Positions 8,919 through 18,360 of a stretch of DNA of 64,000 bases are shown in pieces (the stretch's first letter is position 1; every line of letters starts with the position of its first letter). Position numbers and translations under genes: made by a program. This stretch comes from Tenuifilum sp. 4138str (lineage in GTDB: Bacteria; Bacteroidota; Bacteroidia; Bacteroidales; Tenuifilaceae). The DNA lies in assembly GCF_041102575.1 (NCBI RefSeq), contig NZ_JBGCUE010000013.1:1-64000 (forward strand), written 5' to 3'. Below the pieces are notes generated by a model. That model was not told the origin of the DNA. It searched no databases and saw only the letters and a list, made by a program, of their open reading frames with translations.

Positions 8919-10178
8919 TTATTGCTTTAGCACTTTTATAGTTTTTTTCCTACCGTCATTTAACCTTACCTCAACTAGTAAAACACCTGTAGGAGCATTT
9001 GAAATGTCAACATCAACTTTTTGACTATTGCTTTCAGGGAATAAGCTAAGAATGCAATTACCCAGCAGGTTGTAAACATTTATTGCCTTGATTGATGTGT
9101 TTTCAAGGATTTGGACGTTAAGGGTATTGTAAACCGGATTATTATACAGGATACTTACCTGATTTTTTTCGGTATTTACTTGAGTGGGAGCCGATGAATA
9201 AGTGACCTTCATCACAACGGGTAGGTGGTCGGACATGCCGTATAGTGCATTAGCCACATCCGTTGGAATGCTTGTATTAGTGGGCGATGTAATGGAACTG
9301 TTGTAGCGATTCCCATCCTGACCAAGGGTTTTATAGCTATAAAATTTAATACCGCTGGTACCAGCAAGAATATCGCTTGAGGAAAGAATAAAGTCGAAAC
9401 GGTCATCCAGACCTCCGGTTGAAAAGCAGCCCTCGCTAGCAACTGTTCGGGTCGATTGAGTATGAACATAGCGATAGCTATAGTTCGAGTGCCAGCTGCC
9501 AACTGCATTTAGGGGGTCGTAAAAGCGGAAATTGTTTGAACCAACTGGCGTAGTAAAAGCCACAAATGCGCCCTCAGAGGCGCTGTATAGGTTCATATCG
9601 CCCGAGAGTATTACGTTCCCCTTAATGTTTTTGGTTGATATGTAGCTCATTATGGAATTAGCCGCTACTGCGCGCTGCTGTGCATCGGATTCGTAACTTC
9701 CAGCTTTGAGATGGGTAACAAAGTGGTAAAGAAAAATTGTGTCGCCATTTACCAAACCCGATGTTTTAAGGTAAAACTTATAAACGTTTGTTTCGCGTGG
9801 CGATGTGGCTATTGCATCCTGCGACTTCAGCTCCAGCTTTTCAGAATTATAGTAAATCATATTAACCAGAAAGCTGCCGCTAAAATTAGCTCGTTTGTAG
9901 CGGGTTTCGCCACCATAATTAAGGGTATTTGTCTTAATTCGTTCAACGCTGGCAATGGCATCGTTTACCTCGTTTACGGAAAGGATATCAGGCTTTACAT
10001 GGTTTAGAATAGTGCGCAGATAGCCATCCTTAGCATCAACATTGTTATTTGTAGCATTACAGTCGCTGTATTCCTTGTCGTAATACATCAAGTTATACTG
10101 CATAACGGTAAGTGTATCAGCTAGTGATAGCCGATATGCAAAAAGCAAAAATCCTATGATAATAATTTTAGTACGCAT
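8919..10178 (-). CDS. T9SS-exported endonuclease/exonuclease/phosphatase family protein
   Basis: This 419-residue secreted protein has a signal peptide (1-20). An EEP-fold catalytic domain follows (about 22-330): TVMQYNLMYY at the start, DILSVNEVND carrying the metal-binding glutamate, ILSGDMNLYS (the DxN motif), LDDRFDFILSS, and MSDHLPVVM with the catalytic histidine near the end. The C-terminal 75 residues are a T9SS type A sorting domain (VYNTLNVQI, INVYNLLGNCI, GVLLVEVRL, KTIKVLKQ). It is likely an extracellular DNase or a phosphodiesterase of related type; the exact substrate cannot be told. It sits 4 bp after the SUI1 gene and directly abuts the metallopeptidase-like gene. Confidence 0.88.
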   Translation of the reverse strand: MRTKIIIIGFLLFAYRLSLADTLTVMQYNLMYYDKEYSDCNATNNNVDAKDGYLRTILNHVKPDILSVNEVNDAIASVERIKTNTLNYGGETRYKRANFSGSFLVNMIYYNSEKLELKSQDAIATSPRETNVYKFYLKTSGLVNGDTIFLYHFVTHLKAGSYESDAQQRAVAANSIMSYISTKNIKGNVILSGDMNLYSASEGAFVAFTTPVGSNNFRFYDPLNAVGSWHSNYSYRYVHTQSTRTVASEGCFSTGGLDDRFDFILSSSDILAGTSGIKFYSYKTLGQDGNRYNSSITSPTNTSIPTDVANALYGMSDHLPVVMKVTYSSAPTQVNTEKNQVSILYNNPVYNTLNVQILENTSIKAINVYNLLGNCILSLFPESNSQKVDVDISNAPTGVLLVEVRLNDGRKKTIKVLKQ

Positions 10179-10182
10179 AAAC

Positions 10183-10521
10183 CTATCCTGAAATGGTAAC
10201 CCTATAACCCAGTTCTTGCAAAATTGAGGCCACTTTTTGTTTTATTTCGCCTTGAATAATGATTTCGCCATCCTTTACGGTTCCGCCAACACCACACCTT
10301 GTTTTTAGTGTTTTGCCTAACTTTTCGATTTCATCGTCGGAACCAACAAACCCTTTCACAATGGTAACACACTTCCCTCCCCTATTCTTGCGTTCAATTC
10401 CTACAATTAGCCGTTGTTTCGATGGAGGGACAACTTCCCGGGTCGTATTATCATCTTCATCGTTGGGCTTATAGTCAGGGTTGGTTGAGTAGGCAAAATT
10501 TAGTTTATCCTTCCAATCCAT
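10183..10521 (-). CDS. SUI1/YciH-family translation factor
   Basis: The C-terminal 75 residues match the eIF1/SUI1 fold: KCVTIVKGF, DDEIEKLGKTLKTRCGVGGT, EIIIQGE, VASILQELGYRV. Bacterial YciH-like proteins bind the small ribosomal subunit and affect start-codon selection in vitro. I chose the ATG at 10521 (MDWKDKL), giving 112 residues; the longer frame to 10545 adds eight residues that do not look like the family and overlap the promoter motif. It is the first gene of a three-gene run with the EEP nuclease and the HExxH protein. Confidence 0.88.
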   Translation of the reverse strand: MDWKDKLNFAYSTNPDYKPNDEDDNTTREVVPPSKQRLIVGIERKNRGGKCVTIVKGFVGSDDEIEKLGKTLKTRCGVGGTVKDGEIIIQGEIKQKVASILQELGYRVTISG

Positions 10522-10542
10522 ATTTTTAAAATTTACAATATA

Positions 10543-10550
10543 CAAACATA
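10543..10550 (-). promoter_or_regulatory. -7 element for the SUI1 operon
   Basis: On the minus strand the bases read TATGTTTG, matching the Bacteroidota -7 consensus TAnnTTTG, 22 bases upstream of the chosen ATG. No clear -33 element was found. Confidence 0.4.
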
Positions 10551-10721
10551 GTCCATTTTACGATTATTTTAAAGTAGAGGTTGCCTAACAGATTTTACAG
10601 CTCATCCAGTATTTTATTGAATTAGGATAAAAACCAACAAGAAAGGCAGATATAAAAAAGGGTAATTTTAGCGTAAGGCTTAAAAACTGCAAATTGGTAA
10701 TCAGGGTAAAACAAAATATTC

Positions 10722-10729
10722 TACATTTG
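10722..10729 (+). promoter_or_regulatory. -7 element for the GT117 gene
   Basis: TACATTTG fits TAnnTTTG and would start transcription near 10736, giving a leader of about 40 bases before the ATG at 10778. The -33 half is not obvious. Confidence 0.4.
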
Positions 10730-10777
10730 CTTTCTTGTAAGCTGCAATAAACAATTGTCAAAATAAAAAAATAAATC

Positions 10778-13700
10778 ATGAGCAATTTCCGTAGAGCCAA
10801 CAATATTGTCGGATGGATTGTGTTCGCAATATCGGCAATAGTTTACCTGTTAACCATAGAACCCACAGCAAGTTTTTGGGACTGCGGTGAGTTTATTGCC
10901 ACGGCATTCAAACTCGAAGTTGGTCACCCCCCAGGGGCACCACTTTTTATGATGATTGCCCGCCTTTTTGCTCTCTTTGCGCCAGATGTAACAAAGGTTG
11001 CAGCGCTTATTAATTCCATGTCGGCTTTGGCAAGCGCATTTACCATACTTTTCCTTTTCTGGACTATAACCCACCTTGCCCGCAAGCTAATTGTTGGTAA
11101 TAGCTACGCAACTTCCACTGGTCAGCTAATTGCCATTCTGGGTAGTGGAGCAGTTGGCGCCCTTGCCTATACTTTTTCCGATACCTTTTGGTTCTCTGCC
11201 GTTGAGGCAGAGGTTTACGCCATGTCGTCGTTATTTACAGCTTTTGTTTTCTGGGCAATCCTTAAGTGGGAGGAGCAGGCCGATGAGGCGCACTCAACCC
11301 GATGGATAATTTTTATAGCTTACGTCATGGGTTTATCAATTGGCGTTCATCTGCTAAATCTACTTACAATACCGGCCATAGCATTTATTTACTACTTCAG
11401 AAAGTTCAAGACTACCCGAAACGGGATTCTAACAACCCTTGCAGTATCAGCAATTATTTTAGGTAGTATTCTATACATAATTATTCCCGGAACCTTTAAG
11501 TTTGGCTCATGGTTCGACCTTCTTTTTGTTAACTCATTCGGTTTACCCTATAACTCAGGTTTGTTTTTTTACTTTGTTTTACTTTTTGGAGCCCTTGCCT
11601 ATGGTATTTACTATAGCCATAAAAAAGGTAGGGTTATTCTTAATACCGTTCTGGTAGGTGTAACCGTAATACTAATTGGCTACTCATCGTACATGATGAT
11701 ACTAATAAGGGCCTATGCCAATACACCCATTAATGAGAATAATCCATCGAACGCCTTTTCGCTTATTAGCTACCTGAACCGCGAACAGTATGGCGATAGA
11801 CCATTGTTCTACGGACAGTACTACAATGCCCCTGTTACTGACAGTAAGGACTTAGAAACATGGATACCTGAAGACGGTAAGTACGTAAGGGGGTACCTGA
11901 AAACAAAGTACGAGTTTGACGATAGGTTCAAGACTCTTTTCCCACGTATGTATAGCAACCAACCCGACCATGTGGCAGAATACAAGAAGTGGGCTAATAT
12001 ACAGGGAAAACCCGTTCAGGTGAACACCCGTGACGGTGGAACCGAAACCCGATATGTGCCAACCTTTGGCGAAAATCTTTTATTCTTCTTCCGCTACCAG
12101 ATTGGCCACATGTACATTCGTTACTTCATGTGGAACTTTGTGGGCCGTCAGGATGACGTTCAGAGCCATGGAGGGGTTGAAAACGGAAACTGGATTAGCG
12201 GTATCAAACCTATCGATGCCATTTTCCTTGGAAACCAGGACAACCTGACCGACGATATGAAAAGCCACCCATCGCGTAATACTTACTACTTCCTACCATT
12301 AATACTGGGTTTGCTGGGTATATACTTCCAGCTTCAGGTCAAAAAAGATAAAAAGAATTTCTGGGTTGTATTCATGCTGTTCTTCCTTACGGGAATAGCC
12401 ATTGTTATGTACCTGAACCAATACCCGCTTCAACCGCGTGAGCGCGATTATGCCTATGCTGGTTCATTCTACGCATTTACCATTTGGATTGGTCTTGGTG
12501 TTCTTGCTGTTTATGAGTGGCTCCGTAAAAAACTTTCCGAAACACCATCGGCAATTGCTGCTACAACCCTTTGCCTGGTTGTGCCAGTGATTATGGGAAC
12601 CGAAAACTGGGACGACCACGACCGTTCCGGTCGATACATTGCACGCGACTTTGCTTACAACTACCTAAACTCCTGCGAGCCCAATGCAATCCTGTTCACC
12701 AATGGCGATAACGATACTTTCCCGCTTTGGTACGCACAGGAGGTGGAAGGTATCCGTACCGATGTTAGGATTGTTAACCTTAGCCTGCTGGGTACCGACT
12801 GGTATATTGACCAGATGAAAATGAAGTGCTACCAATCAGCACCCGTGCCAATTTCCATGAAACACGACCAGTATGTAATGGGAACCCGCGATGTGGTTTA
12901 CATTATAAACCGGCTAAACGAACCGATTGAGCTTAAACAGCTCATGGATTTCGTTTTAAGCGATGACCCTGCAAAAAAATATAGAATCCCTGGCGAAAAG
13001 CCCATCGATTACTTACCTACTAACAAGATAAAGCTTACTGTTGATAAGTATAAAGTGCTGTCGAGCGGAACCGTAAAGGAAAAGGATGCCAGCTTGATTG
13101 TCGATACCATGGAATGGACGCTCAAAGGGCAGTATATTACTAAAAGCGCATTAGCCATTCTTGATATCATTGCAAACAATAATTGGGAACGCCCCATTTA
13201 CTTTGTTTCACCTTTTGGTGATGGTGATATTGGCATTGCCGATTACCTTCAGCACGAGGGCTTTGCCTACAGGTTGGTTCCAATAAAATCGAACTCATCG
13301 GACTACCTGAATATTTCAAGAATTGATAGCGATATTCTTTACGATAGGTTAATGAACCGATTCCGTTGGGGCAGAATAAATGAGCCCGATGTGTTTATTG
13401 ACCATAACGTGCAACGTACTGCTATGGTTTTAAAACTTCGTAACAGCTTTTCGCGCCTGGCTAAAAAACTAATCGAGGAGGGTAAAAAGGATTCTGCTCT
13501 TAAAGTACTTGACAGGGCAGTGGAACTTCTTCCTCATCCCAAATTCCCTTACGATTTCTTTATGTTTGGCATTATTGAGGGTTACTACAAGCTGAACGAG
13601 GTTCAAAAAGCCAATAAGTTGACCCTGGATTATGCAAAGGTTAGCGAACAAAAACTTCGCTACTACGTATCACTCGATGATAGGATGAAGCAATACTACC

Positions 13701-13825
13701 AGGACGACATTGGCCTAACGGCTCAAACCCTCCAGGAACTGGCATCAATTGCTGAAACCTATGGACAAAACGAGGTGGCTGTTGACATAAACAAAATGAT
13801 ACAAGCAGCCTTAACTTTAAAGTAA
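10778..13825 (+). CDS. Glycosyltransferase 117 / DUF2723 membrane protein
   Basis: This 1015-residue polytopic protein belongs to the DUF2723 family, named glycosyltransferase 117. The family signature is near the N-terminus: EPTASFWDCGEF (30-41), with the acidic pair of a GT-C first loop, then EVGHPPGAPLF. About 10-12 hydrophobic segments lie between residues 10 and 590. A large soluble C-terminal part (about 600-1015) includes NGDNDTFPLWY, ERPIYFV and, near the end, TPR-like helices (SALKVLDRAVELLP). GT-C enzymes use polyprenyl-phosphate sugars at the outer face of the inner membrane; the acceptor is not predictable here. It stands alone between a divergent SUI1 gene and atpD. Confidence 0.88.
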   Translation: MSNFRRANNIVGWIVFAISAIVYLLTIEPTASFWDCGEFIATAFKLEVGHPPGAPLFMMIARLFALFAPDVTKVAALINSMSALASAFTILFLFWTITHLARKLIVGNSYATSTGQLIAILGSGAVGALAYTFSDTFWFSAVEAEVYAMSSLFTAFVFWAILKWEEQADEAHSTRWIIFIAYVMGLSIGVHLLNLLTIPAIAFIYYFRKFKTTRNGILTTLAVSAIILGSILYIIIPGTFKFGSWFDLLFVNSFGLPYNSGLFFYFVLLFGALAYGIYYSHKKGRVILNTVLVGVTVILIGYSSYMMILIRAYANTPINENNPSNAFSLISYLNREQYGDRPLFYGQYYNAPVTDSKDLETWIPEDGKYVRGYLKTKYEFDDRFKTLFPRMYSNQPDHVAEYKKWANIQGKPVQVNTRDGGTETRYVPTFGENLLFFFRYQIGHMYIRYFMWNFVGRQDDVQSHGGVENGNWISGIKPIDAIFLGNQDNLTDDMKSHPSRNTYYFLPLILGLLGIYFQLQVKKDKKNFWVVFMLFFLTGIAIVMYLNQYPLQPRERDYAYAGSFYAFTIWIGLGVLAVYEWLRKKLSETPSAIAATTLCLVVPVIMGTENWDDHDRSGRYIARDFAYNYLNSCEPNAILFTNGDNDTFPLWYAQEVEGIRTDVRIVNLSLLGTDWYIDQMKMKCYQSAPVPISMKHDQYVMGTRDVVYIINRLNEPIELKQLMDFVLSDDPAKKYRIPGEKPIDYLPTNKIKLTVDKYKVLSSGTVKEKDASLIVDTMEWTLKGQYITKSALAILDIIANNNWERPIYFVSPFGDGDIGIADYLQHEGFAYRLVPIKSNSSDYLNISRIDSDILYDRLMNRFRWGRINEPDVFIDHNVQRTAMVLKLRNSFSRLAKKLIEEGKKDSALKVLDRAVELLPHPKFPYDFFMFGIIEGYYKLNEVQKANKLTLDYAKVSEQKLRYYVSLDDRMKQYYQDDIGLTAQTLQELASIAETYGQNEVAVDINKMIQAALTLK

Positions 13826-13866
13826 ATTTATAGTTGATTTTGTTAGAATTTGCAACGGGAATTTCA

Positions 13867-13874
13867 TAAATTTG
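13867..13874 (+). promoter_or_regulatory. -7 element for atpDC
   Basis: TAAATTTG matches TAnnTTTG and lies 22 bases before the atpD ATG, which would give a very short leader. No good -33 match at the usual spacing. Confidence 0.4.
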
Positions 13875-13880
13875 AAGTAA

Positions 13881-15404
<1,524 letters not shown>

Positions 15405-15410
15405 TGGGTT

Positions 15411-15668
15411 ATGATTTGCGAACTCTACTCCGTTGAAAAGTTTTTCCAAGTTGAGGATGTTTACTACGTTCAAGTACCCGGCACAAAGGGTTCGTTTGGT
15501 ATACTGAAAAAGCATTCCCCAATTATTTCGTCGCTTGAACCTGGAGTAGTTAAAATAGTCAGGAACGATGGCGCTGAACTATTCTTTGCCATACCTGCCG
15601 GAGGGTTTGTGGGTGTTGAAAATGATGTGATTTCAATTGTATCGGAGGAGATTAACCAAACCTTTTAG
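15411..15668 (+). CDS. atpC: ATP synthase F1 subunit epsilon (short form)
   Basis: Eighty-five residues cover only the beta-sandwich domain of epsilon (GSFGILKKHSPIISSLEPG and FAIPAGGFVGVENDVISIV). The C-terminal two-helix domain that inhibits ATP hydrolysis in many bacteria is absent, as is usual in Bacteroidota. It follows atpD and is only 3 bp before the alpha/beta hydrolase gene. Confidence 0.93.
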   Translation: MICELYSVEKFFQVEDVYYVQVPGTKGSFGILKKHSPIISSLEPGVVKIVRNDGAELFFAIPAGGFVGVENDVISIVSEEINQTF

Positions 15669-15671
15669 TCC

Positions 15672-16406
15672 ATGAAAAAAAACGCTTGGTTAACTATACT
15701 CTTTGCGTTCATTCTGAATTTGAATGAAACTATGGCACAACAAAAAATATCGTTTCCAGCAAAGGATGGCATAGAGGTTACTGCCGATTTGTATTTTTTA
15801 GCCTCTGATAAACCTTACGTTATTCTTTTACATCAGGCCCGATATAGTAGGGGTGAATATATTGAAATTGCTCCAAAAATTGTTAACCTCGGTTATAACT
15901 GCATAGCTGTTGATTTGCGATCGGGCAATGAGGTTAACGGCGTTGTGAACGAAACGGCCAAAAGGGCAAAGGAAAAGGGCTTGCCCCAGAACTACACCGA
16001 TGCCATACCCGACATTGAGGCGGCTATTGCATACGTTAAAAGGCAAACCGATTTACCCTTTGTGCTCTGGGGTAGTTCATATTCAGCATCGCTAGCTCTT
16101 ATTCAAACCGCCAAGGATTTGCGCACCAAAGCCGTTGTTGCATTTTCTCCAGGTGAGTATTTTGATACACCTGAGTTTGTGTCGTCAAAAATTAAGGATA
16201 TCTCTGTTCCTTTAATCGTGCTTTCATCTAAAGCAGAGTGCTCATCCGTAAAGGGGTTAATTGAAGCTATCAAACGACAAAACCTGGTAACCCAATTTTG
16301 TCCCACCGATAAAGGTAAACACGGTTCAAGCGCACTCTGGAAATCGAACCCATCCAGCAGCGATTACTGGTTGGCCATTACCATGTTCTTCGGTAGGCTG
16401 AAATAG
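15672..16406 (+). CDS. Exported alpha/beta hydrolase (dienelactone hydrolase-like)
   Basis: This 244-residue protein has a signal peptide (1-22, ending TMAQ) and an alpha/beta-hydrolase fold. VILLHQARYS is the oxyanion-hole strand, LWGSSYSAS near 140 is the nucleophile elbow (GxSxxA form), VPLIVLSSKAE is the strand normally carrying the acid, and KGKHGSSA supplies the histidine. At the usual acid position there is a glutamate-containing segment and no clear aspartate, so the triad is not certain. It is likely periplasmic; substrate unknown. It begins 3 bp after atpC and is presumably co-transcribed with atpDC, an unexpected partner. Its stop abuts the convergent TetR gene. Confidence 0.8.
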   Translation: MKKNAWLTILFAFILNLNETMAQQKISFPAKDGIEVTADLYFLASDKPYVILLHQARYSRGEYIEIAPKIVNLGYNCIAVDLRSGNEVNGVVNETAKRAKEKGLPQNYTDAIPDIEAAIAYVKRQTDLPFVLWGSSYSASLALIQTAKDLRTKAVVAFSPGEYFDTPEFVSSKIKDISVPLIVLSSKAECSSVKGLIEAIKRQNLVTQFCPTDKGKHGSSALWKSNPSSSDYWLAITMFFGRLK

Positions 16407-17504
16407 CTAGAGCGAGTTCAGATTATTCAAAAAGTTTGGAGAATCATAATCCGGATTGAAACTCGGATTTTTTACGGTTTCACCAGTTACATAGTTAACA
16501 TATCCCTTGATGTACTGGGTTGGAAGAGTGTACCTATATTCCTCAGCCTCATCGTCAAATTCCGGGGCAGTGTCGCACAATATATTTTCGATATAGGTAT
16601 TAATACCCTTGCTACGAATTAGCTGTGCATACTTATCAAAAATATTTCTCGAAATCCCTATAACCACTATAAAATTCCCGTAGGGTTTATAAATGTTATG
16701 CTTATAAAGAAAGTCGAGCTTATCATCAATAATTTGTTCTGCTGAATTATGAAACGATTCAATATACTTGAAACCAGTTTTAAGAATTGAATCAACTACC
16801 TGCTTTTCACGGGTATAATGAATAAAGAAATAATAGTTTTCGCCAAGGTAAGTGCCATCGAAAATAAATTTTAGCACTACCTCCTCAAATGTTTGTGTGG
16901 TACGGGTTGGTATTTCAAATCGAATTAGCTTATCGAGCTGGTTATCAATAAGCGAGTAGAATTCCTTTGGGCTGTCGGGGTTGCTCCTATTTAGGTAGAA
17001 TAAAAGCATGCCTGGAATCTGGTACCGAAGAATTGTTATTGCCTTCTCAGCGCTACTCGACGATATGTACTCATTATTAATCAGGTAGTTCCATTGTGGC
17101 TTGCATAACCGCTCAAGAAGTGTAACAATTAGCTGCGAGGTGTCCCTTTTCTTTTCAATCTTATTGATTTTTTCAAGGAAAAAAACATCGAAAATGCTGG
17201 GGTACTCCAAAAAGTAACCCACATAGCTTTTTATTATGGCTTTAAGCTTTTCAGGCCCATCGGGCAGGTTCTGGGTTTTTTCATCAACATACTCCTGACA
17301 CTCTTCTGCAAAGTCGTTTATGCACTCGTTGATAACATCGGTAACATCCTTAAAGTAGTTATATAGGGTTGCATAGGAGTAGCCAGCCTGGTCGGCTATG
17401 TTACGAACGCTCATACTATCGATGCCCTCCCCCTTAAGGATTTCCTTAGCCGCTTCAATGAAGTAGCCACGCATCCGCTTCTCTTTAAGGAGTTTATTAC
17501 GCAT
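16407..17504 (-). CDS. TetR-family regulator fused to an ART-like C-terminal domain
   Basis: The 365-residue protein is far longer than the usual 190-220. Residues about 12-58 are a TetR helix-turn-helix (SVRNIADQAGYSYATLYNYFKD), and up to about 200 it follows a typical all-helical TetR body. Residues about 220-345 are a separate alpha/beta domain starting YYFFIHYT (224-231) and followed by VVDSILKTGF, a strand FIVVIGIS, and LPTQYIKGYVN. An HYT strand followed by an ...SILKxGF helix is seen in ADP-ribosyltransferase-like folds; this is my inference from pattern only. Two TTAACnnnGTTAA palindromes lie in its own promoter (17533-17563), so it probably represses itself. Its stop directly abuts that of the convergent hydrolase gene. 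Confidence 0.8.
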   Translation of the reverse strand: MRNKLLKEKRMRGYFIEAAKEILKGEGIDSMSVRNIADQAGYSYATLYNYFKDVTDVINECINDFAEECQEYVDEKTQNLPDGPEKLKAIIKSYVGYFLEYPSIFDVFFLEKINKIEKKRDTSQLIVTLLERLCKPQWNYLINNEYISSSSAEKAITILRYQIPGMLLFYLNRSNPDSPKEFYSLIDNQLDKLIRFEIPTRTTQTFEEVVLKFIFDGTYLGENYYFFIHYTREKQVVDSILKTGFKYIESFHNSAEQIIDDKLDFLYKHNIYKPYGNFIVVIGISRNIFDKYAQLIRSKGINTYIENILCDTAPEFDDEAEEYRYTLPTQYIKGYVNYVTGETVKNPSFNPDYDSPNFLNNLNSL

Positions 17505-17523
17505 CGATTTACCGAATTTTATA

Positions 17524-17531
17524 CAAATATA
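17524..17531 (-). promoter_or_regulatory. -7 element of the TetR gene
   Basis: The minus strand reads TATATTTG, a match to TAnnTTTG, 20 bases before the start codon. The operator-like palindromes begin two bases upstream of it, so a bound repressor would cover the space between -7 and -33. Confidence 0.5.
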
Positions 17532-17532
17532 A

Positions 17533-17563
17533 TTAACGCTGTTAATTTATTTAACAATGTTAA
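17533..17563. promoter_or_regulatory. Tandem operator: two TTAACnnnGTTAA palindromes
   Basis: TTAACGCTGTTAA (17533-17545) and TTAACAATGTTAA (17551-17563) are perfect 5-3-5 dyads with centres 18 bp apart, close to two helical turns. They sit just upstream of the TetR start codon. The size and position fit cooperative binding of two TetR dimers and autoregulation. No third copy was seen elsewhere in the intergenic region up to the glycyl-radical activase. Confidence 0.6.
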
Positions 17564-17636
17564 CTAAAAAAAGATCAAACAAATACTATTTTTCCCTAAA
17601 GGTAAAGTTCCTGCAGCTTTCTTTTTAATAAAATTT

Positions 17637-18042
17637 CAATGTCGTTTAGTTAAGGGTATTTGTCTTGTTGCACGCAAGCGAAACATCACACTGTCGTAGT
17701 GAGTCCCGATTTATGGGGATAGACATCGCCTTAGTATCTCATTGCTCTTTTCTCTTCAATCCTTTGAAGAGATCCCTCGCCTTTGCTCGGGATGATAAAA
17801 ACCCTATCTTTCTTTCTGCTTCCTTGTCATGCTGAGCTAGTCGAAGCATCTCTTTACCTTTAATCCTTGTTGCTTTTTTGTAAATGGTGTTACAAATATT
17901 ACGCCCCTACGGGGCTGGAAGCATTGTACGTGAAACTATTGTCATGTTGAGCGTTAGCAAAACATCTTATGGGGTCGAATAGAGATCATTCGCTGCGCGC
18001 AGGATGACAGTCATTTATATTTTTGTTAACTAAACGACATTC
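17637..18042. mobile_element. MITE-like element 2 with TIRs and 10-bp TSD
   Basis: An insertion of about 406 bp has inverted termini CAATGTCGTTTAGTTAA (17637-17653) and TTAACTAAACGACATTC (18026-18042), identical over 16 of 17 bases. It is flanked by exact direct repeats AATAAAATTT (17627-17636 and 18043-18052). The inside has several dyads of the CATGCTGAGC / GCTCGGGATGA type and one GCCCCTACGGGGC unit, in the same order as the ends of element 1. There is no open frame for a transposase. It separates the TetR promoter from the promoter of the glycyl-radical operon. Confidence 0.8.
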
Positions 18043-18151
18043 AATAAAATTTTGAAGAAAATACTTTATGTTGATTCTCGAAAAAGTTTAAATACTTCAA
18101 CGATAAAGAGTTCAGGGCTTAAGGGTAGAATCTGTAAACTGACTTTTCTCA

Positions 18152-18182
18152 TTGCATTTCGGTGTAAAAAAACTTATTTTTG
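18152..18182 (+). promoter_or_regulatory. Promoter of the glycyl-radical enzyme operon
   Basis: TTG (18152-18154) and TATTTTTG (18175-18182) are spaced by 20 bases and fit the Bacteroidota sigma-A -33/-7 consensus. Transcription would start near 18189, leaving a leader of about 170 bases before the activase ATG at 18361. The leader holds a 23-codon frame and a small hairpin. Confidence 0.55.
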
Positions 18183-18206
18183 TTTGGAAATGACTAAGTA
18201 GCACAC

Positions 18207-18278
18207 ATGAGCAGCAAACCACTACATACGCTTTACCACAACAACGGCAAGGGTCTTTTTGCCTGCTGGATTTGCTGA
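18207..18278 (+). other. Possible 23-residue leader peptide
   Basis: An ATG-initiated frame (MSSKPLHTLY... ending GLFACWIC) lies wholly in the 5' leader of the activase gene and ends in TGA. A hairpin GGATTAG-AACG-CTAATCC (18309-18326) follows before the activase start. Nothing proves translation; frames of this size occur by chance. Confidence 0.2.
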
Positions 18279-18360
18279 TTTCCCTTTTTCCAATATCTAT
18301 TTTCAAAAGGATTAGAACGCTAATCCCTTTAGTTGACATTCAATCATTTAATTTTTTCAA

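Noticed and set aside
18112-18339. Cys-rich minus-strand frame of 75 codons
   Set aside because: It lies antisense to the promoter and leader of the activase gene, and no family or start signal supports it.
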